From Algibacter sp045066735 (GTDB taxonomy: Bacteria; Bacteroidota; Bacteroidia; Flavobacteriales; Flavobacteriaceae): a DNA stretch of 64,000 nt. The stretch lies in assembly GCF_045066735.1 (NCBI RefSeq), contig NZ_JBISHH010000004.1:62001-126000 (forward strand), in the 5' to 3' direction. The stretch's first letter is position 1. Each line of letters begins with the position of its first letter. A model generated the notes under the pieces. It ran no database searches and was not told the origin of the DNA. It was given only the letters and a program-made list of their open reading frames with translations. This document shows positions 43,242 to 52,216 of this stretch, piece after piece. The position numbers and the translations under genes are program-made.

Positions 43242-44243
43242 TTAATGTCTTGATAGCATATAATCGGCAAAATAACCTTTGCTATCCAATATTTTAGTTT
43301 CTAAAGTAAAGTCTGTATTCGCAATAATTTTTTTAATTAATGCGTCGTTATATTTTCTAGAAATTTCGGTGTGTATTTTTTCTCCTTTGGCAAATTTATA
43401 TGCGGTTCCAATAGCTTTTACCTCTACAGTTTGATTTATTGTACTCGTAATAAAGCTTTTTGCAATACCATCATTTTCGTTGTATTCTGGCTCGTGTTTA
43501 AAGTTGTCGATATTAAAATTAGCACCAAGTTCTTCGTTGATTCTTTTTAAAAGGTTAAGATTGAATTTTGCTGTTATTCCTTTATTATCGTTGTAGGCAG
43601 GTAAAACAATATCTGTTGATTTTATTAAATCTACACCCAATAATAGCTTGTCGCCAGGTTTAAGGTTTGCACCTAAATTATAGATGAATTCAGCCGCAAC
43701 AACATCATTCATGTTACCAATATTGGAACCTAGGAAGAGAATAACTTTAGGTTTGTTACTGTTTTTTAAAGATGCTAAAACTTTAAAATAATCGCCTTGT
43801 TTTGTTTTTACAGAAACACTTGGTAATACCTCTTTTAGGTCCTTTTCTAATAGGTTTAATGCATTTCCGGAAATATCTATGGGAAAATAATCAAATTTAA
43901 AATTCTTTGCGTCTAAAACATTGAGGAGTTTTTTTGTTTTTAAGCCATCACCAGCACCAAGCTCGATCAACTCAAAATAAGACTCCGGATTTAATTGAAG
44001 CGCATTAATTAAGTCTTCCGTTTTATTTTGAAAAATATCCAATTCACTTCTTGTTAAGTAATACTCTGGCAAATTCATTATTTCTACAAAAAGGGCATCA
44101 CCTACTTCATTGTAAAAATATTTCGACGATAATGTTTTTGGATTAGCCTCAAGACCTTGTTTTACATCGCTTTTAAATGTGTTTAACATTAAATCGTTTT
44201 CTTTTTTTTCTTTGGTAACCTTTGTTTTAACTGTATCTATCAT
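43242..44243 (-). CDS. egtD: L-histidine N-alpha-methyltransferase EgtD
   Basis: A 333-residue SAM-dependent enzyme that trimethylates histidine to hercynine, the first step of ergothioneine synthesis. Markers: LSSKYFYNEVGDALFVEI, LPEYYLTRSELDIF, ELGAGDGLKTKKLL (SAM-binding), and FLGSNIGNM (about residue 165). It overlaps no gene but abuts egtB exactly: egtB's TAG ends at 44244 and the ATG starts at 44243. Together with EgtB this gives hercynine and its cysteine sulfoxide; the final C-S lyase is not in the window. Confidence 0.93.
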   Translation of the reverse strand: MIDTVKTKVTKEKKENDLMLNTFKSDVKQGLEANPKTLSSKYFYNEVGDALFVEIMNLPEYYLTRSELDIFQNKTEDLINALQLNPESYFELIELGAGDGLKTKKLLNVLDAKNFKFDYFPIDISGNALNLLEKDLKEVLPSVSVKTKQGDYFKVLASLKNSNKPKVILFLGSNIGNMNDVVAAEFIYNLGANLKPGDKLLLGVDLIKSTDIVLPAYNDNKGITAKFNLNLLKRINEELGANFNIDNFKHEPEYNENDGIAKSFITSTINQTVEVKAIGTAYKFAKGEKIHTEISRKYNDALIKKIIANTDFTLETKILDSKGYFADYMLSRH

Positions 44244-45398
44244 CTATTTTGCTAATCTTATTCCCGTGAATTGCCATCTTTCTGTTGGACTGAAAAAATT
44301 TCGATATGTTAACCGACTATGGTTTTTTGATGTTGCTACAGAGGCTCCTCTAAGCACCATTTTACTACTCATAAATTTGCCATTATACTCACCTACTGCC
44401 CCATTTTCCTTTTTAAAATTTGGATAAGGTAAATAGGCACTATTAGTCCACTCCCAACGTTTTCCCCAATTTATTTGTTTAGCAGCAATTTCCCATTCAA
44501 ATTCTGTTGGTAATCGCATGCCTTTCCATTCTGCAAATGAATTGGCTTCAAAATAATTAATATGGCATAATATAGCATTTTTATCTACCTTTTTTAATCC
44601 TGAAAGCGTGTAGTAATACCATTCTCCTTTAATTTTATGCCAATACATGGGTGAGTTTATGTTGTTTTTATTTACCCAAGACCAACCTTCGTCTAACCAA
44701 AGATTAAAATCTAAATAGCCGCCAGCCTCAATAAAATCTATATACTCACCGTTGGTTACCAAATGGTTACATATTTCAAAACTCTCAACATATACTTGAT
44801 GTACTCCTAATTCGTTATCATAACAAAAATGGGTTCCTTGATGGCCTATATTATAAAGTCCTGCTTTAATATTTATGCTTTCATTACTTTTGTTTTTATC
44901 TTCTATTAAGCTAGAGTTATCTTTAAAAACAGGAAAAATAGGATTGTGGCCCAACATATATTTTACATCAGTAATTAATAATTCTTGATGTTGTTGCTCG
45001 TGGTTTAAGCCTAAAGTAATTAAGTCTATAATATTTTTATCAGGAACATCACTTAAAAACTTTTCAATACTAGCATCTACATGTGCTCTATATTGGTATA
45101 TTTCATCTGTACTAGGTCGTGACATGTTACCACGATTAGTTTGTAATATTCTATCGCCTACATTGTTGTAATAGCTGTTAAACAGAAAATTGAAGTTAGA
45201 ATCGAACTCGGCATAATTATCTAAATAATTCTTAAGTATAAATGTTTCAAAAAACCATGTAGTATGGGCTAAATGCCATTTCGCCGGACTTGCAAATTGA
45301 ACTACTTGTATGGCGTAATCTTCTGGTTTTAAAGGCTTACATATTGTTTCAGTATAAGCTCGTATTTCTTTATATTTAGTAATAAGTTCTTTTGACAA
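44244..45398 (-). CDS. egtB: Hercynine sulfoxide synthase EgtB
   Basis: A 384-residue non-haem iron enzyme with an N-terminal DinB-like domain and a C-terminal FGE-sulfatase domain. The iron ligands line up with the known enzyme: H45 in KWHLAHTTWFFE, and H133/H137 in NHEQQHQE. The FGE part ends LRGASVATSKNHSRLTYRNFF and FTGIRLAK. It links hercynine to cysteine or gamma-glutamylcysteine with oxygen. No EgtA, EgtC or EgtE gene is nearby; thus free cysteine may be the thiol donor. An unknown gene lies 22 bp upstream on the same strand. Confidence 0.92.
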   Translation of the reverse strand: MSKELITKYKEIRAYTETICKPLKPEDYAIQVVQFASPAKWHLAHTTWFFETFILKNYLDNYAEFDSNFNFLFNSYYNNVGDRILQTNRGNMSRPSTDEIYQYRAHVDASIEKFLSDVPDKNIIDLITLGLNHEQQHQELLITDVKYMLGHNPIFPVFKDNSSLIEDKNKSNESINIKAGLYNIGHQGTHFCYDNELGVHQVYVESFEICNHLVTNGEYIDFIEAGGYLDFNLWLDEGWSWVNKNNINSPMYWHKIKGEWYYYTLSGLKKVDKNAILCHINYFEANSFAEWKGMRLPTEFEWEIAAKQINWGKRWEWTNSAYLPYPNFKKENGAVGEYNGKFMSSKMVLRGASVATSKNHSRLTYRNFFSPTERWQFTGIRLAK

Positions 45399-45420
45399 AA
45401 TAGAGAGTGTGATTTTAACT

Positions 45421-46167
45421 TTAGTTGTAATTTTTATATTGCTTTATAGTTTCCTTAAAAAAATCAATAACATCCATTTCTGCCGCCTTAGATTTTGGCA
45501 AAACAGCCCCTTTAAAATCCTCATTTTTCCACGCTCCTATTTTCAAGCTCTGAAAATTAGAAGTTTTAATGGTTGTGTTTTCTTTGTAACCACTGGTATA
45601 AAAATAATGCTCTTTACAAACGTAGTCAGGTATGGCTAGTCCTAAACCAACGAATATTTCGGTATTTGATAATTTACCATAAATTCCAGTATCAAAATGG
45701 TGTGGCCATACTCTTGGATTAGAATTTAATTGGAATTGTTTATTAATTTTGTCTAGACTTGTTTCTGCTAGAGTTCTTAACTGTATTAATTCATTTAATT
45801 CAGAACTATTTTTTAGCTCAAAAATAAAAGATTCATCTATCTCATAAGGTAAACTGTAATGAAAACTATACGCATATGTTTTATTCAAAAAGCGTTTAGA
45901 TGTTTCTGTTAACCATGCTAAAACTTCTTGATGAGATTTTTTATCTAAATTAAAAGTAGCGCTGTTGGTTTTTGATTTCCATACTAATGAAAAGTCTCTA
46001 TAGTTTAATGTTAATTGGTCCTCGTTTTTAGATAGTATATGTGTTTCTAATGCGGCAGCCTTAACGTTAAAACCTAAATTAGTATGGCTGTCATCTTCTT
46101 TCTTTTCAAGAAAACTAATTCCTGCAGCTGCCAAATATTGAGCTGCTAAGTGCATTTGCTTTTTCAT
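45421..46167 (-). CDS. Uncharacterised protein, first gene of the egt operon
   Basis: Not recognised. The 248-residue protein lacks a signal peptide or membrane helix. It has several aromatic and histidine-rich stretches (WPHHFDTGIY near residue 170, YAYSFHYSLPY, and CKEHYFYTSGY) which could form a metal or ligand site; 'WPHHFD' recalls DUF5996 but the rest does not obviously agree. The gene ends 22 bp before egtB and reads in the same direction, so it is likely to be transcribed with egtB-egtD. A role in thiol-histidine metabolism is possible, without direct evidence. Confidence 0.5.
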   Translation of the reverse strand: MKKQMHLAAQYLAAAGISFLEKKEDDSHTNLGFNVKAAALETHILSKNEDQLTLNYRDFSLVWKSKTNSATFNLDKKSHQEVLAWLTETSKRFLNKTYAYSFHYSLPYEIDESFIFELKNSSELNELIQLRTLAETSLDKINKQFQLNSNPRVWPHHFDTGIYGKLSNTEIFVGLGLAIPDYVCKEHYFYTSGYKENTTIKTSNFQSLKIGAWKNEDFKGAVLPKSKAAEMDVIDFFKETIKQYKNYN

Positions 46168-46398
46168 ATATATCTTATACTTGTGTTTTAATTTCTTGTA
46201 AGCATAAAAACATCCAATTATATAACCTTTTATAACATTGTATTATTTGATGCTCCCCTAACTTTCTAATTCACTCGCAGATAATACTTTGATTGTTTTA
46301 TAGATTTTTATTTTTTGCTAAAGTTTAAGTCGAATGTTTTATTTGATGATTACAAATAAAAAATAGAAGCTTTGAATATTTCATTAAAAAATGAAATA

Positions 46399-47013
46399 TT
46401 ATCTATTTTTTCTAAATTTAATGATTTTTTCTTTTACCTGAGGGATCCTTATAAAAAAACCGATACCTACAACTACAGCATAAATAATCCATGTTTTATC
46501 TAATATTGCGACATGTACTAAGCTAAATAGTATAGCTGCATATGCATAGCTTTGTAATTTCTTCCACTTTGTTTTTAGCTTTTTCATTGCTTTTCGATTC
46601 GAAGTAAGAAACAATGGAATTAATATTATTATAGCCAAAAATCCAGTTACGTAATTAATTTGAGTAAATGTTTCTAAAAAACCTTCGACTGCAATAAAAA
46701 TAATAAAGTGAAGTAAACTCCAGACTGCGGTTGCTATGCCCATGGCTTGCCTTACAAATAGATTGGAAACACCAAATAGTATAAAAAATGGTGTGCACAT
46801 TAGTACAGCCGTCATCCATCGTATCGCAAATTCACCAGATACGTGATATAGCATTTCTGCAGTTGTTCTACCTTGTCCTACTGCGCTTTCGGCTAAAGAA
46901 ATAGATAAGTTGGTAGAAAAATTGAAGTTTATCATCTCTTTAATCACCAACAACGGTAAGCTGGCCAATATAGTAACTATTAGCCAGCCATAGTTTCTTT
47001 TTAAAAATACCAT
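46399..47013 (-). CDS. Ferric-reductase-like transmembrane protein, MsrQ/YedZ type
   Basis: A 204-residue membrane protein of about six helices. The MsrQ pattern is visible in order: HVSGEFAIRWMTAVLMCTPF, RQAMGIATAVWSLLHFIIF, and SNRKAMKKLKTKWKKLQSYAYAAILFSLVHV (abridged: NRKAMKKL-W-K-LQ...H). The histidines in these helices are the expected haem ligands. E. coli MsrQ feeds electrons to the periplasmic methionine-sulfoxide reductase MsrP, but no msrP is adjacent. The gene abuts a small zinc-ribbon gene (2 bp upstream). An alternative electron acceptor is likely. Confidence 0.78.
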   Translation of the reverse strand: MVFLKRNYGWLIVTILASLPLLVIKEMINFNFSTNLSISLAESAVGQGRTTAEMLYHVSGEFAIRWMTAVLMCTPFFILFGVSNLFVRQAMGIATAVWSLLHFIIFIAVEGFLETFTQINYVTGFLAIIILIPLFLTSNRKAMKKLKTKWKKLQSYAYAAILFSLVHVAILDKTWIIYAVVVGIGFFIRIPQVKEKIIKFRKNR

Positions 47014-47014
47014 G

Positions 47015-47212
47015 CTATTTTTTTAACTTAAGTTCTTCGAGTTCTTTTTCTAAAGCTTCTGCTTTAGATTTAAATTTTTCCATAGCTTTTTTCATTTGAC
47101 CAACTTTTTTAAAAGCTTCTACATCTTGAACAGCTGTGAATGTTTCTTCTTGATCTTTGACTTTATACTTTGCTTTTGCGCCACAAGTTGGGCATGTTCT
47201 TACATCTGACAT
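47015..47212 (-). CDS. Small zinc-ribbon/coiled-coil protein
   Basis: A 65-residue cytosolic protein. CPTCG (residues 7-11) gives one CxxC; no second pair is seen, so metal binding would need a dimer. A helical part follows, ending with the charged coiled coil KAEALEKELEELKLKK. Function unknown. It ends 1 bp before the MsrQ-like gene starts, which suggests co-expression and possibly a partner role, although nothing proves it. Confidence 0.65.
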   Translation of the reverse strand: MSDVRTCPTCGAKAKYKVKDQEETFTAVQDVEAFKKVGQMKKAMEKFKSKAEALEKELEELKLKK

Positions 47213-47236
47213 GATATCTTTATTTAATTTTTTATA

Positions 47237-47860
47237 TTATTTTTTAACAGTAATCAGTACCACTTTACCACCAAATTTGTGCTGTAATTGGTATTTATTA
47301 TTCTCACTAATGGCTTTTAAAAATGATTTGGTTTCTCCCATATCTGCATTATCTACATAAACTACGGTGTTTTCATTAAAATTATGTTCAAGCATATTAA
47401 ATAAAGGTAAATACAAGTTTTTCCATCCATCGAGAAGTAATAAATCTATTCTTTTATTATGATTTTTTAACGTTTCCATAGCATCTCCAACTTTAACTTC
47501 AATAAGCTCATTAACTCCTGCTTTTTCAAAATTACTAATGGCTTTTTGTGCTTTAGATTTAACTAGTTCAGTAGTAATAATATGGCCTTTAGTTTCAATA
47601 ATACCTTGTGCTAAAAACAAGGTAGAAATACCAAATGAAGTTCCATATTCCACCACGTTTTTAATGTTGTTTTTTGTTATGAGCTCAATTAAATCTTCAC
47701 CTTGTTCTTTAGAAATTGAAAGGTAAGCATCTTTAAAATCTGATGGTTGTATAGGTCTAATAATGCTTTTTGCAAAGCCTTTTATAATTTTTAAATGGTC
47801 ATACTTAGAATCGTTGTATAATTCTGTTAACGTTCTTGTTATGTGATGTTGTATTATCAT
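47237..47860 (-). CDS. Class I SAM-dependent O-methyltransferase-like protein
   Basis: A 207-residue Rossmann methyltransferase. The SAM motif reads VVEYGTSFGISTLFLAQGI (residues about 71-89), followed by HIITTELVKSK (acidic loop) and LLLLDGWKNLYLPLF. The pattern resembles the catechol-O-methyltransferase-like group. The substrate is unknown. It is upstream of the zinc-ribbon gene with 24 bp between and probably belongs to the same transcript. Confidence 0.8.
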   Translation of the reverse strand: MIIQHHITRTLTELYNDSKYDHLKIIKGFAKSIIRPIQPSDFKDAYLSISKEQGEDLIELITKNNIKNVVEYGTSFGISTLFLAQGIIETKGHIITTELVKSKAQKAISNFEKAGVNELIEVKVGDAMETLKNHNKRIDLLLLDGWKNLYLPLFNMLEHNFNENTVVYVDNADMGETKSFLKAISENNKYQLQHKFGGKVVLITVKK

Positions 47861-48017
47861 GTTTTTTTTTATATTTTGAAAAGATTTGAAACTAAACCGT
47901 TCTATTTTCTGTTGATATTTTTAAATTATATATCAAAATTAGTTTAAAACAAGGTTTAACTTAGGATACATGTAGTTTTAAAAATGGTAAATATCGAACC
48001 GTTTTAAGGTTTTATAT

Positions 48018-48052
48018 AAAAAAAGGTTATCAAATTAATGATAACCTCCTTT
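48018..48052 (-). terminator. Intrinsic terminator of the ABM/SnoaL lipoprotein operon
   Basis: AGGTTATCA (48024-48032), loop AATTAA, TGATAACCT (48039-48047). On the minus strand a U run follows from the A-rich 48018-48024. It is 24 bp past the stop at 48076. Confidence 0.85.
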
Positions 48053-48075
48053 TGCTAAAAATCAATATTTACTAT

Positions 48076-48432
48076 TTAATTCGCGAGATATCGCTTCATT
48101 CTCATAGTATTACCTTCAATCATGTTCGCGTAATTTGCAACAGATGTATCTTTCATAAATTTTTGCATAGATGCATCAGCATCTTCCATTTTTTTCCATT
48201 TTGCAACAACTAAAACTTCATCAGTTTCATCGTTAAAAGCACTTTCTCTACTTATATAACCTGGTTGTTTACTTGTATAGTTAGCGTCTATTTTTGCATC
48301 TTCTTTCCAAAAATTTTCAGTGGTAACTGTTGTTTTTATCTTGAAAGTTGTAATTTCTATAACGTAAGATTTTATATTACTACTACAGCTAAACATTGTT
48401 AAACTTGTTAGAATAATTAATATGTATTTCAT
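48076..48432 (-). CDS. ABM-like lipoprotein
   Basis: A 118-residue lipoprotein (lipobox MFSC, Cys16) with a dimeric alpha/beta-barrel look: YVIEITTFKIK, TDEVLVVAKWKKMEDADASM and KDTSVANYANMIEGN follow the ABM (antibiotic biosynthesis monooxygenase) pattern of 'beta - VxxxWxs.e.a..' The usual active-site residues are not conserved enough to claim monooxygenase activity. It starts 6 bp after the SnoaL-like gene stop and shares its terminator. Confidence 0.6.
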   Translation of the reverse strand: MKYILIILTSLTMFSCSSNIKSYVIEITTFKIKTTVTTENFWKEDAKIDANYTSKQPGYISRESAFNDETDEVLVVAKWKKMEDADASMQKFMKDTSVANYANMIEGNTMRMKRYLAN

Positions 48433-48438
48433 TTTAAA

Positions 48439-49329
48439 TTATTTAGGGAAATTAAATTTTCCATTAGCATTTTTACGGTCTTCCTCTGGTGTAATTGTTT
48501 CCATAACGTCCCAATGTTCAGCTATTTTATCATTTTCTACTCTAAACAAATCGTAATAAGATGTTGGTTCTCCTGCAAATGTTCCTTCTGTAATAGTAAG
48601 CACAAAGTTACCTTCACCTAATACTTTATGTAAGGTTGTAAACTCCATAGTAATCCCTTGTTTTGCCATAGCCTCAACCGCTTTTCCAAACCCAGATAAA
48701 CCATCTCCAATATTTGAGTTGTGCTGTATATATTGATCTGCATTGAAGTAATTAGTAATTTCACTCATTTTGCCATTGATTAATACGTTGATTAAAAACT
48801 TTGAAACTAAAGCCTTATTGGCATCCGTTTTGTTTAAATCTGTAACAGTTGTAGTACCATCAATTTGTGTATGTCCACTTGGGTTCTCTGTTGTTGTTAC
48901 AGTTAAATTATCCCAATGTTCTACAATTAGTCCATTTTCAAATCTGAAAATATCAAAACCAATTTTAGGTCCGAAAAAGTCGTATTGTGTTTGTGCAAAA
49001 ACGTAATCTCCATCTTCAAAAGCTCTAATATTATTAACTTTAAAACCTCCTTCTGGAGCATGCTCCAGAAGCGCTCCAAAGCCTGCTAAACCATCTTCAA
49101 CACCCAAATTATGTTGTATGTAATTTGTAGGATTTATGTATGCAATTGCTGTTTGATCTCCAGTTTCAATACTTTTTAAAACTGCTAGCGTTTTTTGTTT
49201 GTTTGATAATTTAACTTTTGTTTCCATTGTGCCATCATGGTTTATTTTTTCTGTAATACTTTCTTTTTTTTCAGTTTTGCAGGACCCTAATATTAATACT
49301 AAGGCCAATACTAAGAGTGTTTGTTTCAT
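48439..49329 (-). CDS. Double SnoaL/NTF2-like lipoprotein
   Basis: A 296-residue lipoprotein (lipobox LGSC, Cys17) containing two NTF2-like (SnoaL) units, residues about 50-160 and 175-285. The duplication is visible: YIQHNLGVEDGLAGFG and YIQHNSNIGDGLSGFG, then DIFRFENGLIVEHWDNL and DLFRVENDKIAEHWDVM. Such cone-shaped folds bind small hydrophobic molecules. The function is unknown. It forms a two-gene operon with the ABM-like lipoprotein (6 bp gap); both are probably periplasmic. Confidence 0.8.
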   Translation of the reverse strand: MKQTLLVLALVLILGSCKTEKKESITEKINHDGTMETKVKLSNKQKTLAVLKSIETGDQTAIAYINPTNYIQHNLGVEDGLAGFGALLEHAPEGGFKVNNIRAFEDGDYVFAQTQYDFFGPKIGFDIFRFENGLIVEHWDNLTVTTTENPSGHTQIDGTTTVTDLNKTDANKALVSKFLINVLINGKMSEITNYFNADQYIQHNSNIGDGLSGFGKAVEAMAKQGITMEFTTLHKVLGEGNFVLTITEGTFAGEPTSYYDLFRVENDKIAEHWDVMETITPEEDRKNANGKFNFPK

Positions 49330-49438
49330 GTGTTAGTTTTTTAATGTTATAATTAGTACGGGAACAAAATTACACCATCAATAGGGTTAACTAAAGATGA
49401 ATATTGACACAAAAAAGGTAAATAACGAACCTATAGCT

Positions 49439-50320
49439 CTAGATGTAGCTTTTTTTGAAAGAATTCGGGGTGAACCCTGTATGTTTTTTGAAGTATTTTA
49501 CAAAATTGGTAGATTCTTCAAAACCTAAAGAATAAGCCAGTTCAGTACTTTTTATTTCGGAATTTATAAGTAATCGCTTTGCTTCTAAAATTACAAAAGC
49601 ATCTATAAATTGCTTCGCTGTTAATGCCACTGTATCTTTACAAATTGTATTTAAATGCTTGTAAGTAATGTTTAGTTTATCGGCATAAAAATCGGCATTT
49701 CTACTTGTTTTATAATTGGCTTCTAGAAGTGATTTAAAATTTAAAAAAGTGTTTAATTTATCAGAATATTTTAAATGAAAAGTTTGGTACTGTTTTAAAC
49801 GTTCTAACTTAGAGAAAATGATAGAATGTATTGATTTATATGTGTTTTCTTGGTTGTAGTCTTCATTCAAAGATGTGTACTCTTGATATAACAATTCGAA
49901 ATATTTAAGTACATTAGAATCTGTAGGGACTTGAATAATTGGAGAAAAAAGATGAGAATTGAACAGTCTAATAATTTCATTTTTCGGTAATGAATTAATT
50001 TGTTTTTTTAAAAAATCTTCTGTAAAAAGAAGAATATATCCTTTTAACCCCTTGGTAAATTGAAAGGCATTAATCTGTCCTTTTGATAAGTGAATGATGG
50101 TGTTATTTTTAACGGAATGCCAAACAAAATCTACTAAATGTTTACTATTTCCATGTGTATAATAAACAATCATGTTAAACGCCACTTGGTGGGCTTTTTC
50201 AGGACTGTGATTTACGTCATTTTTGCGTTTAGCAAGACTTTCAAGAGGAAGTATTTCAATACCACTATTATTGGGTTTTGGAGAATTAAATGCAATATGT
50301 GGAATGTTTCTATTTTCCAT
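49439..50320 (-). CDS. AraC-family transcriptional regulator
   Basis: A 293-residue regulator. The C-terminal AraC HTH (about 195-293) reads KSTELAYSLGFEESTNFVKYFKKHTGFTPNSFKKS (abridged: ELA..LGF.E..NF.KYFKKHTGFTP..F), diagnostic. The N-terminal part resembles a cupin sensor with SKHLVDFVWHSVKNN and QINAFQFTKGLKGYILLF. It overlaps the 3' end of the Kef-like antiporter gene by 11 bp and is on the same strand, so it is the last gene of that operon. It may regulate the lipoprotein pair downstream or the antiporter itself. Confidence 0.9.
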   Translation of the reverse strand: MENRNIPHIAFNSPKPNNSGIEILPLESLAKRKNDVNHSPEKAHQVAFNMIVYYTHGNSKHLVDFVWHSVKNNTIIHLSKGQINAFQFTKGLKGYILLFTEDFLKKQINSLPKNEIIRLFNSHLFSPIIQVPTDSNVLKYFELLYQEYTSLNEDYNQENTYKSIHSIIFSKLERLKQYQTFHLKYSDKLNTFLNFKSLLEANYKTSRNADFYADKLNITYKHLNTICKDTVALTAKQFIDAFVILEAKRLLINSEIKSTELAYSLGFEESTNFVKYFKKHTGFTPNSFKKSYI

Positions 50321-52211
50321 TAGGTTTAGTCTTAGATTTTTCTAAAGTTTTTCTAATATGTTCACTATCCCAATGATTATCATAACTTACAATACCTCTC
50401 TTAAAATCTTCATTTAAAAATTTCTCTTGTTGTTCTAGTTCTTTTCTGACTTTAAATATATAATCATCTTCTCGTTTAGGTTCAGTGGCTAAACGTCTTA
50501 AACTATTTTCATCATATTTAATAAAGTTTTGTACTTGCCTATTTAACGTATACTTTCTAAAGCCCATTTTGCTTAAAACATCTTTAGCTAAAGTTAAGGA
50601 TGTTTCTAAAGATTCTCTATAAATATTTTCATTACCAAGGTTAAGCAATTCATAAGCATCATATCTATTTTTGGTACGAATCATGAATTCTACATGCGGA
50701 TATTTCTCCTTAATTATTTTACCAATTGCCTTTGAAACATTAATTTTATTGGTAGCACAGATAAGAATTTTAGCTTCTGCGATACCTGCAGATTCCAATA
50801 AATCTAGCCGCGTAGCATCTCCATAATAAACGTCAAAGCCCATTTTACGAAGAAAATCGACACGGTTAGAATCGTGGTCTAAAATGGTAGCCTCTACGCC
50901 ATGCGAACGTAAAAAACGACCAATGGTACTTCCGAAATGACCAAAACCTACCAATATAATTTTCTGAGACTTTGCAATATGATCCATAGGTCTTTTAACA
51001 GACTCTTTTGTTCCTGTTTTTGGTAGTATAAAACGTTCATTAACAATACCTATTATTGGTGTTAAAGACATGCTAAGTGCCGTTATTACTAACATAATAT
51101 CCATTTGGTCTTGTTCTAATATATTAAGACCAGAGGCGAAAGACAGTAATACAAAGGCAAATTCGCCAATTTGCGCCAAACTAAAGGTAAGCAATAGATT
51201 TTGATCTAATTTTAATTTAAATACACGCCCCGTAATATGCAAAACAACCGCTTTCAAGATGATTATTGCTATTAACATACCTCCGATTTTTAAAGGACTA
51301 TTAGCTATGACAATAAAATTAATTGATGCTCCAACAGCCATAAAAAATAAGCCAAGCATTAAGTTTTTAAAAGGTTCTAGTGTGCTTTCTAGTTCGTGTT
51401 TAAACTCACTGTTGGATAATACAACACCGCCTAAAAACGCACCTAAGGCGGGACTTAAACCAACAAACTCCATTAATAGCGAAATGCCAAAAACAATTAA
51501 AAAAGCAGCGGCTATTAGTAGTTCTCTTACTCCTGTTTTTGCCACTTTCCGAAGCATTGGCACTATTAAATAGCGACCAGCAACTATAATTACAACTACC
51601 GATAAAATAATGGCTAAAGTTTGTATACCCAACGGTAAATTATCTAATAAATTGGTATGCGCACTTTGATTCTCTGAAGAAGCACTATTATTTGTATTAG
51701 ATAGTAAAGGAATAAAACCCAACATGAAAATAACAATAATATCTTGAAATAGTAAAATAGAAAATGATGAGGAACCAAAAGTAGTATCCATTAAACCTTT
51801 TTCTTTAATAGTTTGCATAGCAATTGCTGTAGAAGATAAGGCAACGGCCATCGAAATTACTAGAGCGACTTTCCAATCAAAGCCCAAAATTGTAAAGAAT
51901 ATATAAGAAAGTAACATGGTGCCACCTACCTGAATACCACCCATTCCCACAATGGTTTTACGCATATTCCAAAAGTTTTTAGGTTCTATCTCTAAGCCTA
52001 TTAAAAATAACATGACCACAACTCCAAACTCAGCAAAATGTAAAATATCTTCACCTTCCTTTCCTATAAAACCAAAAACATAAGGACCAATTAAAACACC
52101 GGCCAACAAATAGCCTATAACCGAACTTAACCCTAAACGCTTTGCTATAGATACACAGATAATGGCACCTGCCAGAAATACAATGGCTTCAAAAAGTATA
52201 CTTCCTGTCAT
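50310..52211 (-). CDS. Kef-type monovalent cation:proton antiporter (CPA2) with TrkA-N domain
   Basis: A 633-residue antiporter: about twelve helices (residues 5-390) with YLLAGVLIGPYVFGF, ALSSTAIAMQ and GAFLGGVVLSNSEFKHEL as CPA2 markers; then a TrkA-N Rossmann domain GFGHFGSTIGRFL. It exports K+ in exchange for H+, protecting against electrophiles in relatives KefB/KefC by acidifying the cytosol. The gene for a KefG-like flavodoxin-fold partner is 5 bp upstream; hence a Kef system is favoured over a simple Na+/H+ exchanger. Cytosolic C-terminus is charged. Confidence 0.9.
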   Translation of the reverse strand: MTGSILFEAIVFLAGAIICVSIAKRLGLSSVIGYLLAGVLIGPYVFGFIGKEGEDILHFAEFGVVVMLFLIGLEIEPKNFWNMRKTIVGMGGIQVGGTMLLSYIFFTILGFDWKVALVISMAVALSSTAIAMQTIKEKGLMDTTFGSSSFSILLFQDIIVIFMLGFIPLLSNTNNSASSENQSAHTNLLDNLPLGIQTLAIILSVVVIIVAGRYLIVPMLRKVAKTGVRELLIAAAFLIVFGISLLMEFVGLSPALGAFLGGVVLSNSEFKHELESTLEPFKNLMLGLFFMAVGASINFIVIANSPLKIGGMLIAIIILKAVVLHITGRVFKLKLDQNLLLTFSLAQIGEFAFVLLSFASGLNILEQDQMDIMLVITALSMSLTPIIGIVNERFILPKTGTKESVKRPMDHIAKSQKIILVGFGHFGSTIGRFLRSHGVEATILDHDSNRVDFLRKMGFDVYYGDATRLDLLESAGIAEAKILICATNKINVSKAIGKIIKEKYPHVEFMIRTKNRYDAYELLNLGNENIYRESLETSLTLAKDVLSKMGFRKYTLNRQVQNFIKYDENSLRRLATEPKREDDYIFKVRKELEQQEKFLNEDFKRGIVSYDNHWDSEHIRKTLEKSKTKPNGK

Positions 52212-52216
52212 AATAT

